A stretch of DNA of 64,000 nucleotides from Adiantum capillus-veneris (Eukaryota; Streptophyta; Polypodiopsida; Polypodiales; Pteridaceae), in NCBI GenBank assembly GCA_014529385.2, contig CM043962.1, positions 45,451,598-45,515,597 on the forward strand. Direction: 5' to 3'. The notes beneath the pieces were generated by a model. It saw only the letters and a list, made by a program, of their open reading frames with translations. It searched no databases and was not told the origin of the DNA. Positions 53,549 through 62,769 of the stretch are shown here, in pieces (positions within the stretch are counted from its first letter, which is position 1; every line of letters begins with the position of its first letter). The translations under genes and the position numbers were made by a program.

Positions 53549-53575
53549 TGTCACAAAGTGATGACGTGGCTGTCC

Positions 53576-53735
53576 GAGAGCCGAAACCCTAACTGCTGCT
53601 GAAAACCCTAATTCTGGAAACCCTAACCCTAAAACCTGCAAACCCTAAAATCTGCCAGAAACCCTAACCCTAACCCTAAAACTTGCAAACCCTAAAACCT
53701 GCCAAAAACCCTAACCCTAACCCTAACCCTAATGG
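53576..53735. repeat. CCCTAA (telomere-like) cluster in LTR
   Basis: Thirteen CCCTAA motifs in about 160 bp, up to four in direct tandem (about 53709-53732), mixed with AAACCTGC and AATCTGCC spacers. It lies in the 5' part (U3) of the LTR. Confidence 0.9.
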
Positions 53736-53976
53736 CAACAGGGCTGAACCCAGAAAAAGTGCTGACATGATGACGTGGCACCGTACGGCAATGCTCGGAA
53801 ATCATGCGCTGGGAAAAGCAGCTTTTGCTCTACGCAATTGGAGATAGAGAGAGAGAGAAAGATTACCTTTGCTTTATTTTCTAAAGCTCAAGAGAGCTTG
53901 AGAGAGGAAAGAGCCTTTGCTTTTATTTTTAGGCTTTTGATTTGAAGCTTTTCGGGGCTCTGCTTTTGGCATCCCT

Positions 53977-55500
53977 TGTCACATGACACATCCAACCCTA
54001 TGTGTCAGTGGACAAGCTACAGCATGACGAGGGTTCAGTTCAGTCAAGTCAATCTAGATTAGAAGTGATCTGGCACTTTTTGTGAGTCTATTTGTAGACC
54101 GTGCATGCCTAGTCACTTAGATTAGATGCATATCCTCTGGTTGCACACAGCATGATCATCAGAATTCCCATCAGAATCCATTAGAATCAGTTAGGGGAAT
54201 TTTTCAGTGCATTTAGCCTATTTTCCCTATTTTTGACATTTTTCACTTATTATTTTTAAGTGACTTCCCAACAAAGGTAGGTAGGGCAATTTTGCTAAGT
54301 TAATATATAAGCAAACCCAAGTCAGCGTAACCGCGAAACGTTTCAAGGCCGAAACGTTTCACCCTGAAACGCGGCGTTTCACCACAAAACATTTCAGTCC
54401 AAAATGAGAGCACAGTGAAACGTGAGACCGAAACGTGCGTTTAGCGACTTTGAAACTAAAACTATGGTAACTTGTTGTTAGTGAAACGGCTTGTGTTTCA
54501 CTTGGTGAGCGAAACGTTTCAAGGCCCGAAACGTTTCACCTGTCTTGACGTGTCGAAACGCGTTTCATGGTGACGTTGACCCAAGTTAGCACTTTCTGGC
54601 AGAAGAGGCAGCAGGAGCTCCCCGCTCAACAGGCAACTTCTCAACAGAACCCTCAAGACCCCCCCCAACCTTGGCGCTTCCTTCTCCAGTAGCTAGCGTT
54701 TTTGGTTCCAGCAGTGACCCTCCAAGATCTGGCGTTTTTAGCAGTGCCTTGATCGCCACAAAATCCGTCAACCTAGCGTTTTTGACCATCATCATCTCCA
54801 CCCCCTAGTCCTGGCATTTCAGCCTTGTCTTCATCGCCAGCATACCAAAAGCCAAGCGTTTTTGCTAGAGCTATCAAGATCTGCCAGCGTTTGCTATTTT
54901 CAGCCATAAACGCAGCAGAAGAGGCAGCGTTTCCAGCCATCAGAGCAGCAGATCAGCGTTAGTGGTTTTCAGCCCTTGCCGCATCAGAACCACAGCGTTT
55001 TCAGCCATATGGTGCAGTAGCAGATTCAGCCCCCATTGGTTGCAGAAGATCCCCGATTTTCAGCCATAAAAACGCAGCCAAATTAGTCATTTTCAGCCAT
55101 CGAAACAGTCCCGAAATTCAGCAGTTAGAAGATCTCAAATTTCAGCCATCAAGTCGTCTTCGTCATCACCGTCGTCATCGTCGACATAGCCTAGACTTGC
55201 ATCAGTCTCATGCATACCATTTGTACCAGATTGTGCAATCATAAGTAGACCACTCTCGCCAACGAGAGTGGGGCCTTCGGAGGAGGGTTTTACGTCTCTG
55301 GTGTCGTCTCTCTCTTCTCTCTCTATCTCTCAGTCTCATACACTTGCACGCACAATGTCCGTTCACTTTGTTGTGATCATAGCATTTCTCACTAAGAACG
55401 GAAGGCTCTCCCTTCCATAAGAACTAAAAGGAACCTTGAGCACAGTTCGGAGCACACATCTTGAGCAAAGCGCAAAACAATCATTCCGCTGCACCTGACA
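53977..55500 (+). repeat. 5' LTR of the non-autonomous element (1524 bp)
   Basis: Longer than its partner because a 255-bp MITE with its 8-bp duplication is inserted at 54324-54578. The U3/R part repeats TTTTCAGCCAT- and AGCGTTTTTG-like words many times. Confidence 0.9.
54324..54578. mobile_element. hAT-like MITE in the left LTR
   Basis: 255 bp absent from the right LTR. Flanked by 8-bp ACCCAAGT (54316-54323 and 54579-54586). Ends are imperfect inverted repeats: CAGCGTAACCGCGAAACG on the left against CAACGTCACCATGAAACG read from the right (14 of 18 alike). The interior is packed with GAAACG/CGTTTC words and GAAACGTTTC palindromes. No coding capacity. Confidence 0.85.
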
Positions 55501-55501
55501 T

Positions 55502-55513
55502 TGGTATCAGAGC
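55502..55513 (+). promoter_or_regulatory. Primer-binding site of the non-autonomous element
   Basis: TGGTATCAGAGC, one base after the LTR end. Confidence 0.88.
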
Positions 55514-55945
55514 TTTGGCAGTGTTCTGTATAACTCAAGGAAAGAACCACAAGAAATTTTTTGCTTGTTGAGGTCACACGAACCCAAGTTCGCTTGGGCG
55601 TGTCGATTCCTAATCGTGTTTTGTTGAAGAGTGACAGGAATCCCAAGAAAGAAGGGCTTGTCCAACCTCCCCTTGTGTCTCTTTTCACTCATTGAGAGCG
55701 GACCGTGCACTTAGCGGCCGGCCAATCGACGTGAGGTGAGAAAAAACAACCTTGGTGTGAGCGCAAGGCCGCCAAGGGGTGCGCCCGCAGAAAGGAGTAG
55801 AACTCGGGTGAAGAGAAGATCCTTCTCAAACGCGATTTGCAAGCGAAAGAAAACCTCAAGAACCTCAAGAACCCCAAGAACCAAGACCCGCAAGAACCCA
55901 AGTTCCTCGTGAACTTAAGAACCCACAAGAACCCACGACTTCAGA

Positions 55946-56182
55946 ATGGTCATCACTCGAAGCGGAATGGATACTTCGCTTGGAGGTGATGAGCATGAGA
56001 GAGGCGAAGAAGAATTTCCCCCACCAGGAGGTTTTTCCGACCCTCCCCCTTTTTCATCTACGACACCGATTGCACTAACTCCTATGGAGGAGTTGGACCA
56101 AGAAAGAGAAGCAGAAAGAAAAGCCTACGAAGAAGACATGGCAGCCATAGAGCGCCAGTACCAAGAAAGATGGCAGCCATAG
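55946..56182 (+). CDS. Unrecognised element ORF, N-terminal part
   Basis: Starts MVITRSGMDTSLGGDEHERG, the first long frame after the PBS. MVxTRSG-like starts are seen in some gypsy gag/pol proteins. It continues through a Pro-rich stretch into a charged helical segment (ELDQEREAERKAYEEDMAAI). It ends at a stop after ERWQP because of a frameshift at a short direct repeat (ATGGCAGCCATAG occurs twice, 56138-56150 and 56170-56182). The next frame continues the same charged helix. Confidence 0.6.
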   Translation: MVITRSGMDTSLGGDEHERGEEEFPPPGGFSDPPPFSSTTPIALTPMEELDQEREAERKAYEEDMAAIERQYQERWQP

Positions 56183-57522
56183 CGAGTGAGAGCAAGCAAG
56201 CACGCTCGGAAGCCAAAGCAAGAGAAGCAAAATTTGATTGAGAGAACAAAGCAAGACAAGCAGAATTTGATCGCCAGAACAAAGCCCTCAAAGAAAAGAG
56301 CGACCAACACAACAAAGAGTTTTGGCGACTCTATTCTCAAGTTCACGCACAGATGCAAGAGATTTGGGGAAAGGAGACTCTCTCAGTCTCTTCTTCTCCA
56401 AAGCATGACCCACAGGATTTGCATGATTATGAGAAGCATAATGATTTGAATGACAAGCATGATGATTTGGATGACAAAGATAAGCATGATGATTTGAATG
56501 ATATTGCTAAGCATGATAATTTGGATGCCAATGACAAGCATGATGATTTGCATGATCAAGATGTGATTTCCCACAAGCATAATGAGTTGCATGAACATGA
56601 TGTGATTGTTTACAAGGATGATGTGTTAGTGGATACTTTTTCTAGCGAAGCTAACCTAGTTGTAGATTCGATCAATCACGAAGTACCGATCTTGGCTTTC
56701 GAGTCGAGGTCCAAAGAATCCCCTCAAGAAGAAGCGATCTTGGCTCTCGTGCCTAGGTCCAAAGAACCCTCACAAGAAGTATTATGTGTTCGCATGATTG
56801 ATATGCACGCATTGTTCGAGTGTTTCATTCGTGATCGTTTCCTGTATTTTAGTCAGCGTCTTTATGTGATCCCTTTTCCTAGGCATGACATATTGTACGT
56901 TGAGCACGTTTCACTCATGAATGAGCACGGATGTATGCGGATTTTTCATGAAAAGCTGAAAAGTATATATGTAAGGAAGTCACATTCCATGTCTCTTCCT
57001 TGGCATGACACATTCATAGAACGAGCACATGAAAGTATGAGCACCAAGCGTGGGCATTTCCGTTGTGAATTGCCACAATTGATTGCTCTAGATCATCAGA
57101 GAAAGATACGATCTCATTGTTTGCGTGTATGTGGTGAACGGTTTAGCACTCCGTCTCTTTGTTCATCTACATTGCATACACAGTCTTTGAGGAAGACAAG
57201 ATTTTTTCCATTCACCTTACATGGAATAGGTATGCTCATGGTTTTGTGTTGGAAATGGTTTCAGGAATTTTCAGCCAAGGAGATTCTTGAAGAAGAAAGA
57301 AGCATGACTCTCGACGAAGTTGAAGCATTGAAGGAGCCACAGAAGACTTTGTGTCGCTTTCGGCGCGGCCCAAAGAAGCAAGCGTTGCAGACCTTTATGA
57401 AGTTCAAGTACCGCACGACCCACACATCAGAGTGGGCCGACGAAGAGTCCCTTCCAGGATTCCGGATGCTATTGGCGATCTCCCTCGTCGCCATACAGTT
57501 CGGTACCAGTACCTCACTTTGA
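56170..57522 (+). CDS. Unrecognised element ORF, main part
   Basis: The open frame from 56353 encodes 389 residues and can be followed back to 56170 across one TGA (about 56238) as a coiled-coil-like segment (ENKARQAEFDRQNKALKEKS). Then come 5-6 imperfect units of KHDDLND type (residues about 27-90 of the 389), two copies of a SRSKESPQEEAIL-like repeat, and a C-terminal half with two related PxPxHD blocks (PFPRHDILYVEHVS, SLPWHDTFIERAHE) and a basic tail (FRRGPKKQALQTFMKFKY). The stop is directly at the polypurine tract. I know no family with this layout. It is not gag, protease, RT or integrase by motif. It could be a structural protein of the element or a captured host fragment. Confidence 0.6.
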
Positions 57523-57533
57523 AAAGGAGGGGA

Positions 57534-58807
57534 TGTCACGTGACACATCCAACCCTATGTGTCCGTGGACAAGCTACAGCATGACCAGGGTTCAGTTCAG
57601 TCAAGTCAGTCTAGATTAGAAGTGATCTGGCACTTTTTGTGAGTCTATTTGTAGACCGTGCATGCCCAGTCACTTAGATTAGATGCATATCCTCTGGTTG
57701 CACACAACATGATTATCAGAATTCCCATCAAAATCCATTAGAATCAGTCAGGGGAATTTTCCAATGCATTTAGCCTATTTTCCCTATTTTTAACATTTTT
57801 CACTTATTATTTTTAAGTGACTTCCCAACAAAAGTAGGTAGGGCAATTTTGCTACGTTAATATATAAGCAAACCCAAGTTAGCACTTTCTGGTAGAAGAG
57901 GCAGCAGGAGCTCCCCGCTCAACAGGCAACTTCTCAGCAGAACCCGCAGGACCCCCCCCCAACCCCCCCCAACCTTGGCGCTACCTTCTCCAGTAGCTAG
58001 CGTTTTTGGTTCCAGCAGTGACCCTCCAAGATCTGGCGTTTTCAGCAGTGCCTTGATCGCCACAGAATCCCTCAGCCTAGCGTTTTTGATCATCATCATC
58101 TCCACCCCCTAGTCCTGGCGTTTCAGCCTTGTCTTCATCGCCAGCATACCAAAAGCCGAGCGTTTTTTCTAGAGCTATCAAGATCTGCCAGCATTTGCTA
58201 TTTTCAGCCATAAACTCAGTAGAAGAGGCAGCGTTTCCAGCCATCAGAGCAGCAAATCAGTGTTAGTGGTTTTCAGCCCTTGCCGCATCAGAACCACAGC
58301 ATTTTCAGCCCTATGGTACAATAGCAGATTCAGCCCCCATTGGTTGCAGATGATCCCCGATTTTCAGCCATAAAAACGCAGCCAATACAGTCATTTTCAG
58401 CCACCGAAACAGTCCCGAAATTCAGCAGTTAGAAGATCTCAGATTTCAGCCATCAAGTCGTCTTCGTCATCACCGTCGTCATCGTCGACATAGCCTAGAC
58501 TTGCATCAGTCTCATGCATACCATTTGTACCAGATTGTGCAATCATAAGTAGACCACTCTCGCCAACAAGAGTGGGGCCTTCGTAGGAGGGTTTTACAAC
58601 GTCTCTGGTGTCGTATCTCTCTTCTCTCTCTATCTCTCAGTCTCATACACTTGCACGCACAGTGTTTGTTCACTTTGTTGTGATCATAGCATTTTCTCAC
58701 TAAGAACGGAAGGCTCTCCCTTCCATAGAACTAAAAGGAACCTTGAGCACAGTTCGGAGCACTCATCTTGAGCAAAGCGCAAAACAATCATTCCGCTGCA
58801 CCTAACA
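57534..58807 (+). repeat. 3' LTR of the non-autonomous element (1274 bp)
   Basis: Matches 53977-55500 closely except for the MITE and small indels (for example a longer poly(C) at about 57950-57973). Confidence 0.9.
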
Positions 58808-59080
58808 TCCCTTGTAAATTAAATATGTGAGTTGGGCTCCCACTCTGCAGAGCATCTGGACGCAGAGTCTGAGAGTGAGACCCGAACCACTCTTGTACTT
58901 TGAACACTAATTAATACAAAAAGAAATACCGAAAGGGGCGCCAGTCTTTGGGGCCAATATCTCTAGGCACGGAACTCCGCCGGGCCAGTGCAAGTCTATT
59001 GTAAACTGTGAACTGTTTTGAAGTGGTTATTTGGTGCTGTCATGATTGATTCTTGACTTGGAGTGTCCAAGTCTGTTACA

Positions 59081-60128
59081 CTGTGGGCTTGGGAGTGTTG
59101 TCCACTGGCACGAGTGCAGTGGGAACCTGGGGAGTGGTTTTGGAAGGACTCTTTCTCATCAGCCGACCACCCAGGTGTCCCTTTCTTTCAGTACACTCTT
59201 CGTCTGGGACGTCACATACTCGCAGCACGGAGAGAGGCTCGTCCTGCTGCAGCACCTCATTGGCAGGAGAAGGGTCTCACAACTGAGTTCTTGTCAGCTT
59301 TTTGGGCGAGGTTGTGGGACTTCAGACAGCCGCGGCGAGTTGCTTTGTTCCAGTGACTGTTGCACATCGGGCTACAGCAGTTGGAAGCTAGCTTGTGCAT
59401 TGTGATCTCTCGGCAACATGGGCAGCTTGCAACCATTCTGTGGAGAGTCAGTGCCACTGTCTTTGGGATTGTCCTTTGGCATAGCAGGTTTGGCTTCGTG
59501 TCCTTCTGCTGATGCCAGCTCTTTCCACAGCTCGACAGTACACTTGGGGGGCAGCTGCTTGGTCCACTCTCACGGGCCCGACGCTTCAGTTTGAGCTATC
59601 CTCCACTAGCAGGATGAAAGTGTTGCAGGGGGGTCGGCCTACACTCCAGCCTTCTACAAAGCTTTCTCCACAGGAGTGGTGCAGTGAGAGAGGAGTGTTG
59701 GGAGCTCATCGGCGGCATGACACTCTGGTTCATCTGGCGGGCCCGCTACTTCCGCATCTTCGAGGCTCGCCCTATACTACCAGCAAAGACTGTTCGAGAT
59801 CTTTGGCTAGAGCTGGTCCATACTCTTAGAGGACAGTTCAAGAGACTCCAAGGCAGCTCCGACCGCATGCGGGAGCGTAGAGAGGCTTTCCTTCGACTCT
59901 GGCGCCCTGGGCCTTTCTTCACCATGGTCAAGGGTGTGCTCAGATGGCACTACCCTCCACCTGTGTGGCTTTTCCCTCCTCCCATTTCTTGATTTAGACT
60001 CATTGTACATATGCTGTTTTTTCATTGGGAGAGTCTCCCCTTCATGATTGTTGTAGCCCTCTCTTGTAGAGGTGGTTGTAGCCCCATGGGCACTTCCATT
60101 AACTAATAGAAGGTCGAGAAAAAAAAAG
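59081..60128 (+). pseudogene. LINE ORF2 C-terminus, 3' UTR and poly(A)
   Basis: Last piece of the LINE: WEPGEWFWKDSFSSADHPGV, FFQYTLRLGRHILAARREAR, FWARLWDFRQPRRVALFQWL, then ECWELIGGMTLWFIWRARYF and LRWHYPPPVWLFPPPIS followed by a stop (59990). A GC-poor tail ends in GAGAAAAAAAAAG at 60117-60129, the typical LINE 3' end. Frameshifts near 59355 and 59690. Confidence 0.8.
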
Positions 60129-60818
60129 ATTCATGATTCGTTATCACGTTCATTTGGGAGCTGTCATTGCACCAAAATCATCTCATTCCCGATTTTCGCA
60201 TGTTATCTACACACAAGTAGCAAGTTCTTCCAAAAAATATTAATGTCATACATAAATCAGATTCATCTTGGGAAATTCCTATTTCAAAGTTCTTCATTCA
60301 CACACTTAGTTCATACTGAACACAATGTTTCAATCATCTAGTCATCTCATCCGTCCAGAAGTCTTGACGCACCTAGATCCCTGTGTAGCCATCTCATCCT
60401 GTAGGAACTCTTGATGCGCTCACCAAAGTATCCAGTCATCTCATTCATATGGGAATCTTGATGCACTGGAATCATTCAACATTCCTCATGCGTCATCATC
60501 CATTCATTCAAAGTTCACGATTCTTATCTCGAATCGTGATCAGCTTCATTTATGAGTTATCGTCACTCTAAATTCGTCATCATCTTATTCTCGATTTCAC
60601 CTGCAAAACAAGTAAAATTTTAAGCAAATGGTTCACCTTCTTGCAAAAGAGTCGATGTCCCGCTCCATACTTCTAAATGCTTTCATATGCATGTTCCTCG
60701 CTCCTATTAGTTATCAGCACACAGATAACAAAAGCTTCCAAAAACATTAATTCCACATACTGAAATTTATGCAAAAACCCTGATTTTCCAAAGTTGTTGG
60801 ATATAAGATATGTTCGTG
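60129..60818. other. No recognised gene
   Basis: AT-rich DNA with recurring CATCTCATYC and TCTTGATGCAC words (60340-60470). It may be internal sequence of the gypsy derivative to its right. No frame longer than about 90 codons and no motif. Confidence 0.45.
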
Positions 60819-61037
60819 TCAATGCGTAGAGCTTGTTGAGAGGATCAACTTTGCCTTCTGTCGCATATCTAAATTCTCAACCATCAAAGAGATTTTTAAA
60901 GGTCTTCTGGCGAACTTTCCTGCCGAAAATTTGTTGTATTCTTCATTCTTTTCTTCAATTCCCGCACCGGATTTCAACTTTTCTTTGCCTTCCCATCGAG
61001 AGGTGTTATCTCTGTCAAATTCTCCACGAGAACCCAT
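60819..61037 (-). CDS. Gag N-terminus-like ORF after the 61.25-kb PBS
   Basis: 72 residues starting MGSRGEFDRDNTSRWEGKEK, 210 bp downstream (element strand) of the PBS at 61247-61258. Charged, no motif. By position it should be the start of gag of the next gypsy unit, but it does not resemble the gag at 61890-62588. Confidence 0.35.
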   Translation of the reverse strand: MGSRGEFDRDNTSRWEGKEKLKSGAGIEEKNEEYNKFSAGKFARRPLKISLMVENLDMRQKAKLILSTSSTH

Positions 61038-61246
61038 CTGTAATCTGGGATTCTTTATGGCTTATGCCCTATAAGACAGAGCGATGAAGACGAGCGCACC
61101 CAATGTGTGATGAAGTAAGGGTGGGAGTGGCTAATAAGCCCGGGATCGGGACAAGAAGATTCTTCAATAACAATTTCCAAAGTGCCCAAGTACCCTGTCT
61201 GCTCTTTGTTAGGACCAGTATGCTTTGAGAAAAGCACACGCCTCAT

Positions 61247-61258
61247 GCTCTGATACCA
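61247..61258 (-). promoter_or_regulatory. Primer-binding site beside the 61.26-kb LTR
   Basis: TGGTATCAGAGC on the minus strand, 1 bp from the LTR edge. It shows that this LTR also serves (or served) as a 5' LTR for sequence to its left. Confidence 0.85.
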
Positions 61259-61259
61259 C

Positions 61260-61803
61260 TGTCATAGACTTGGGCACCCCAAGTCGGAAATCTGGCATGA
61301 CACACGAGAGAATCACTTAAAATACTTCACAACTTTAAAATCATAGTTCAATTTGGTCGACACGGCCCTGTGTAGTTCCGTGCCCAGGGGTATTGGCCCC
61401 AAAAGCTGGCGCCCCTTTCGATATTTATTGTTATATTAATGCTTGAGCAAAGTACAACACCCGAGGGGTCCTCTACTCTCAGACTCTGCGTCCATATGCC
61501 CTAAAGAGTGAGGCCCTTTGGGCCTATTTATTCTTACAAGGGATGCCCTAAAAGCAAAGCCCCAAAAACAGTAAACTCAAAAGCAAATTATCCCAAAAGT
61601 AAGTTGGTCCAAAAATTGCCAGAAAGCAGCCAGCACAATTTACAAAAATCCATACATTCTGCTACGTCATCAGTTGTCAGCACGAATCATGGAAATCCGT
61701 ATTGTCCGCCATGTCAGCATGCTAGCGTGAATTCCAGCATGTCTTGCTACCACGTCAGCACCTCTGTCTGCGGGTGGTCATGCTACGGCATCATTTTGTG
61801 ACA
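61260..61803 (-). repeat. Gypsy LTR shared by two tandem units (544 bp)
   Basis: On the minus strand it starts TGTCACAAAATGATGCCG and ends CCCAAGTCTATGACA. It contains AATAAATAGGCC (a TATA-like or polyadenylation region), GGACGCAGAGTCTGAGAG and GGGGCGCCAGCTTTTGGGGC. It is related to the solo LTR at 53549-59080. Confidence 0.85.
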
Positions 61804-61889
61804 ACGGCCTCCAAAAAATGCTATATCAAACTATTGGATAAAGGCTAAAGACTTGGGAGCATCTCGAAACCCTGAAAAGTACTCAAACT

Positions 61890-62588
61890 TTACTGCCTGT
61901 CCTCCTCCTTTAAATTATTTGGCCTTTTTGCCCTTGTCGTCGAGGAAATCATACTTATTGGCTCTGTGAAAATCTTCCTTTTTGAATAAAACATATGATC
62001 TTTCCGTTGTTTCTTGCCCTTTTTGTCCTTATCACTCGAGTCAGAAGAAGATGAGTTGTCCGAGCTGTCAGAAGAAGATGAGGACGAATTGGACAATCCT
62101 TCAAAGCATACACGCTTCTTTTGTTTTCGGGAGTTTTCAAAAGACGATTTTTGGCCCAAGTAACCGGGGAAATCAACCCCCTTGTTACATTTCTTCAATT
62201 GCTTTTCTTTTGACCCCAATAGTCGGTTGACTCGTTTTTCAACAACGTCCTCGAGTTCATCTTCAGTAAACATCCATGGAACAGGAGGTTGCTTGAGGGC
62301 TGACTTGATTGGGGTATCAATGGCTTGCTGCCAATGCGTATGCACCTCGTCAATCGGGTGCCTAGTCAAAAAATTTGCATATTGTGGATCCTTTGCAAAT
62401 TTGAGCATTTGTTTTGCACAATTATCAACTTGTTGTTGAGGTTGCATCTCCATCATTTGATACTGCGTAGGCCGAGGTGGCATGTATTCGTGATCTGCTA
62501 ATCCATTTGAATTTTCCGTACCGCCTCCCGTTTCAAAAGTGTCAGGAGGGTTCATCTGATTCTTGCGGTATTCGTCGTTTGAATCCAT
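61890..62588 (-). CDS. Gypsy gag N-terminal half (truncated unit)
   Basis: 232 residues from MDSNDEYRKNQMNPPDTFET, starting 51 bp after the PBS at 62640-62651. It has a helix (CAKQMLKFAKDPQYANFLTR) like the N-terminal gag helix at 51 kb, an acidic segment, and a Ser/Asp run followed by Lys-rich residues. After the stop, another frame reads VKFEYFSGFRDAPKSLAFIQ, the beginning of the gag capsid domain, and then the sequence runs straight into the LTR at 61803. Everything from mid-gag to the 3' end is deleted. Confidence 0.75.
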   Translation of the reverse strand: MDSNDEYRKNQMNPPDTFETGGGTENSNGLADHEYMPPRPTQYQMMEMQPQQQVDNCAKQMLKFAKDPQYANFLTRHPIDEVHTHWQQAIDTPIKSALKQPPVPWMFTEDELEDVVEKRVNRLLGSKEKQLKKCNKGVDFPGYLGQKSSFENSRKQKKRVCFEGLSNSSSSSSDSSDNSSSSDSSDKDKKGKKQRKDHMFYSKRKIFTEPISMISSTTRAKRPNNLKEEDRQ

Positions 62589-62639
62589 GTGTGTCGCGGT
62601 AAGAGGATTGGATTTCCCGATAGAAGAGAAATCGGTTGT

Positions 62640-62651
62640 GCTCTGATACCA
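62640..62651 (-). promoter_or_regulatory. Primer-binding site of the right gypsy unit
   Basis: TGGTATCAGAGC on the minus strand, next to the LTR end at 62653. Confidence 0.85.
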
Positions 62652-62652
62652 C

Positions 62653-62743
62653 TGTCACAAGCTTGGGCACCCCAAGTCGAGAATCTAGCATGACACACGA
62701 GAGAATCACTTAAAAATACTTCACACCGTTAGAATCACAGTTC
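62653..62743 (-). repeat. Truncated 5' LTR end
   Basis: The U5 end of the same LTR family (TGTCACAAGCTTGGGCACCC on the plus strand). Similarity with 61260-61803 stops near 62743, where LINE 5' sequence begins. Confidence 0.75.
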
Positions 62744-62769
62744 AATTCTTAATCCCATTACACAAAGGA

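Larger units (their letters stand above)
53977..58807 (+). mobile_element. Large non-autonomous LTR element with unrecognised ORF
   Basis: 4831 bp, LTRs at 53977-55500 and 57534-58807, both TGTCAC...AACA or GACA ends, target duplication TCCCT (53972-53976 and 58808-58812), PBS TGGTATCAGAGC at 55502-55513 and polypurine tract AAAAGGAGGGGA at 57522-57533. The 2-kb interior has no RT, RNase H or integrase motif; it holds one broken ORF that fills it from 55946 to the polypurine tract. It resembles LARD-type elements, which need another element's enzymes. Confidence 0.9.
53549..59080 (+). repeat. Solo gypsy LTR, split by a nested LTR element
   Basis: Starts TGTCACAAAGTGATGACG and ends GTCTGTTACA. 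Its two halves (53549-53976 and 58813-59080, about 696 bp together) rejoin across the duplication TCCCT of the nested element 53977-58807. It belongs to the same LTR family as 61260-61803 and the palindrome 52623-53128. It contains the motif GGGGCGCCAGTCTTTGGGGC (58934-58953) and a CCCTAA-rich block. LINE sequence lies on both sides, but I could not find a clean target duplication. Confidence 0.8.

Noticed and set aside
59512-59829. 105-codon ORF and other overlapping frames at 59.0-60.0 kb
   Set aside because: They are alternative frames of the frame-broken LINE ORF2 C-terminus.
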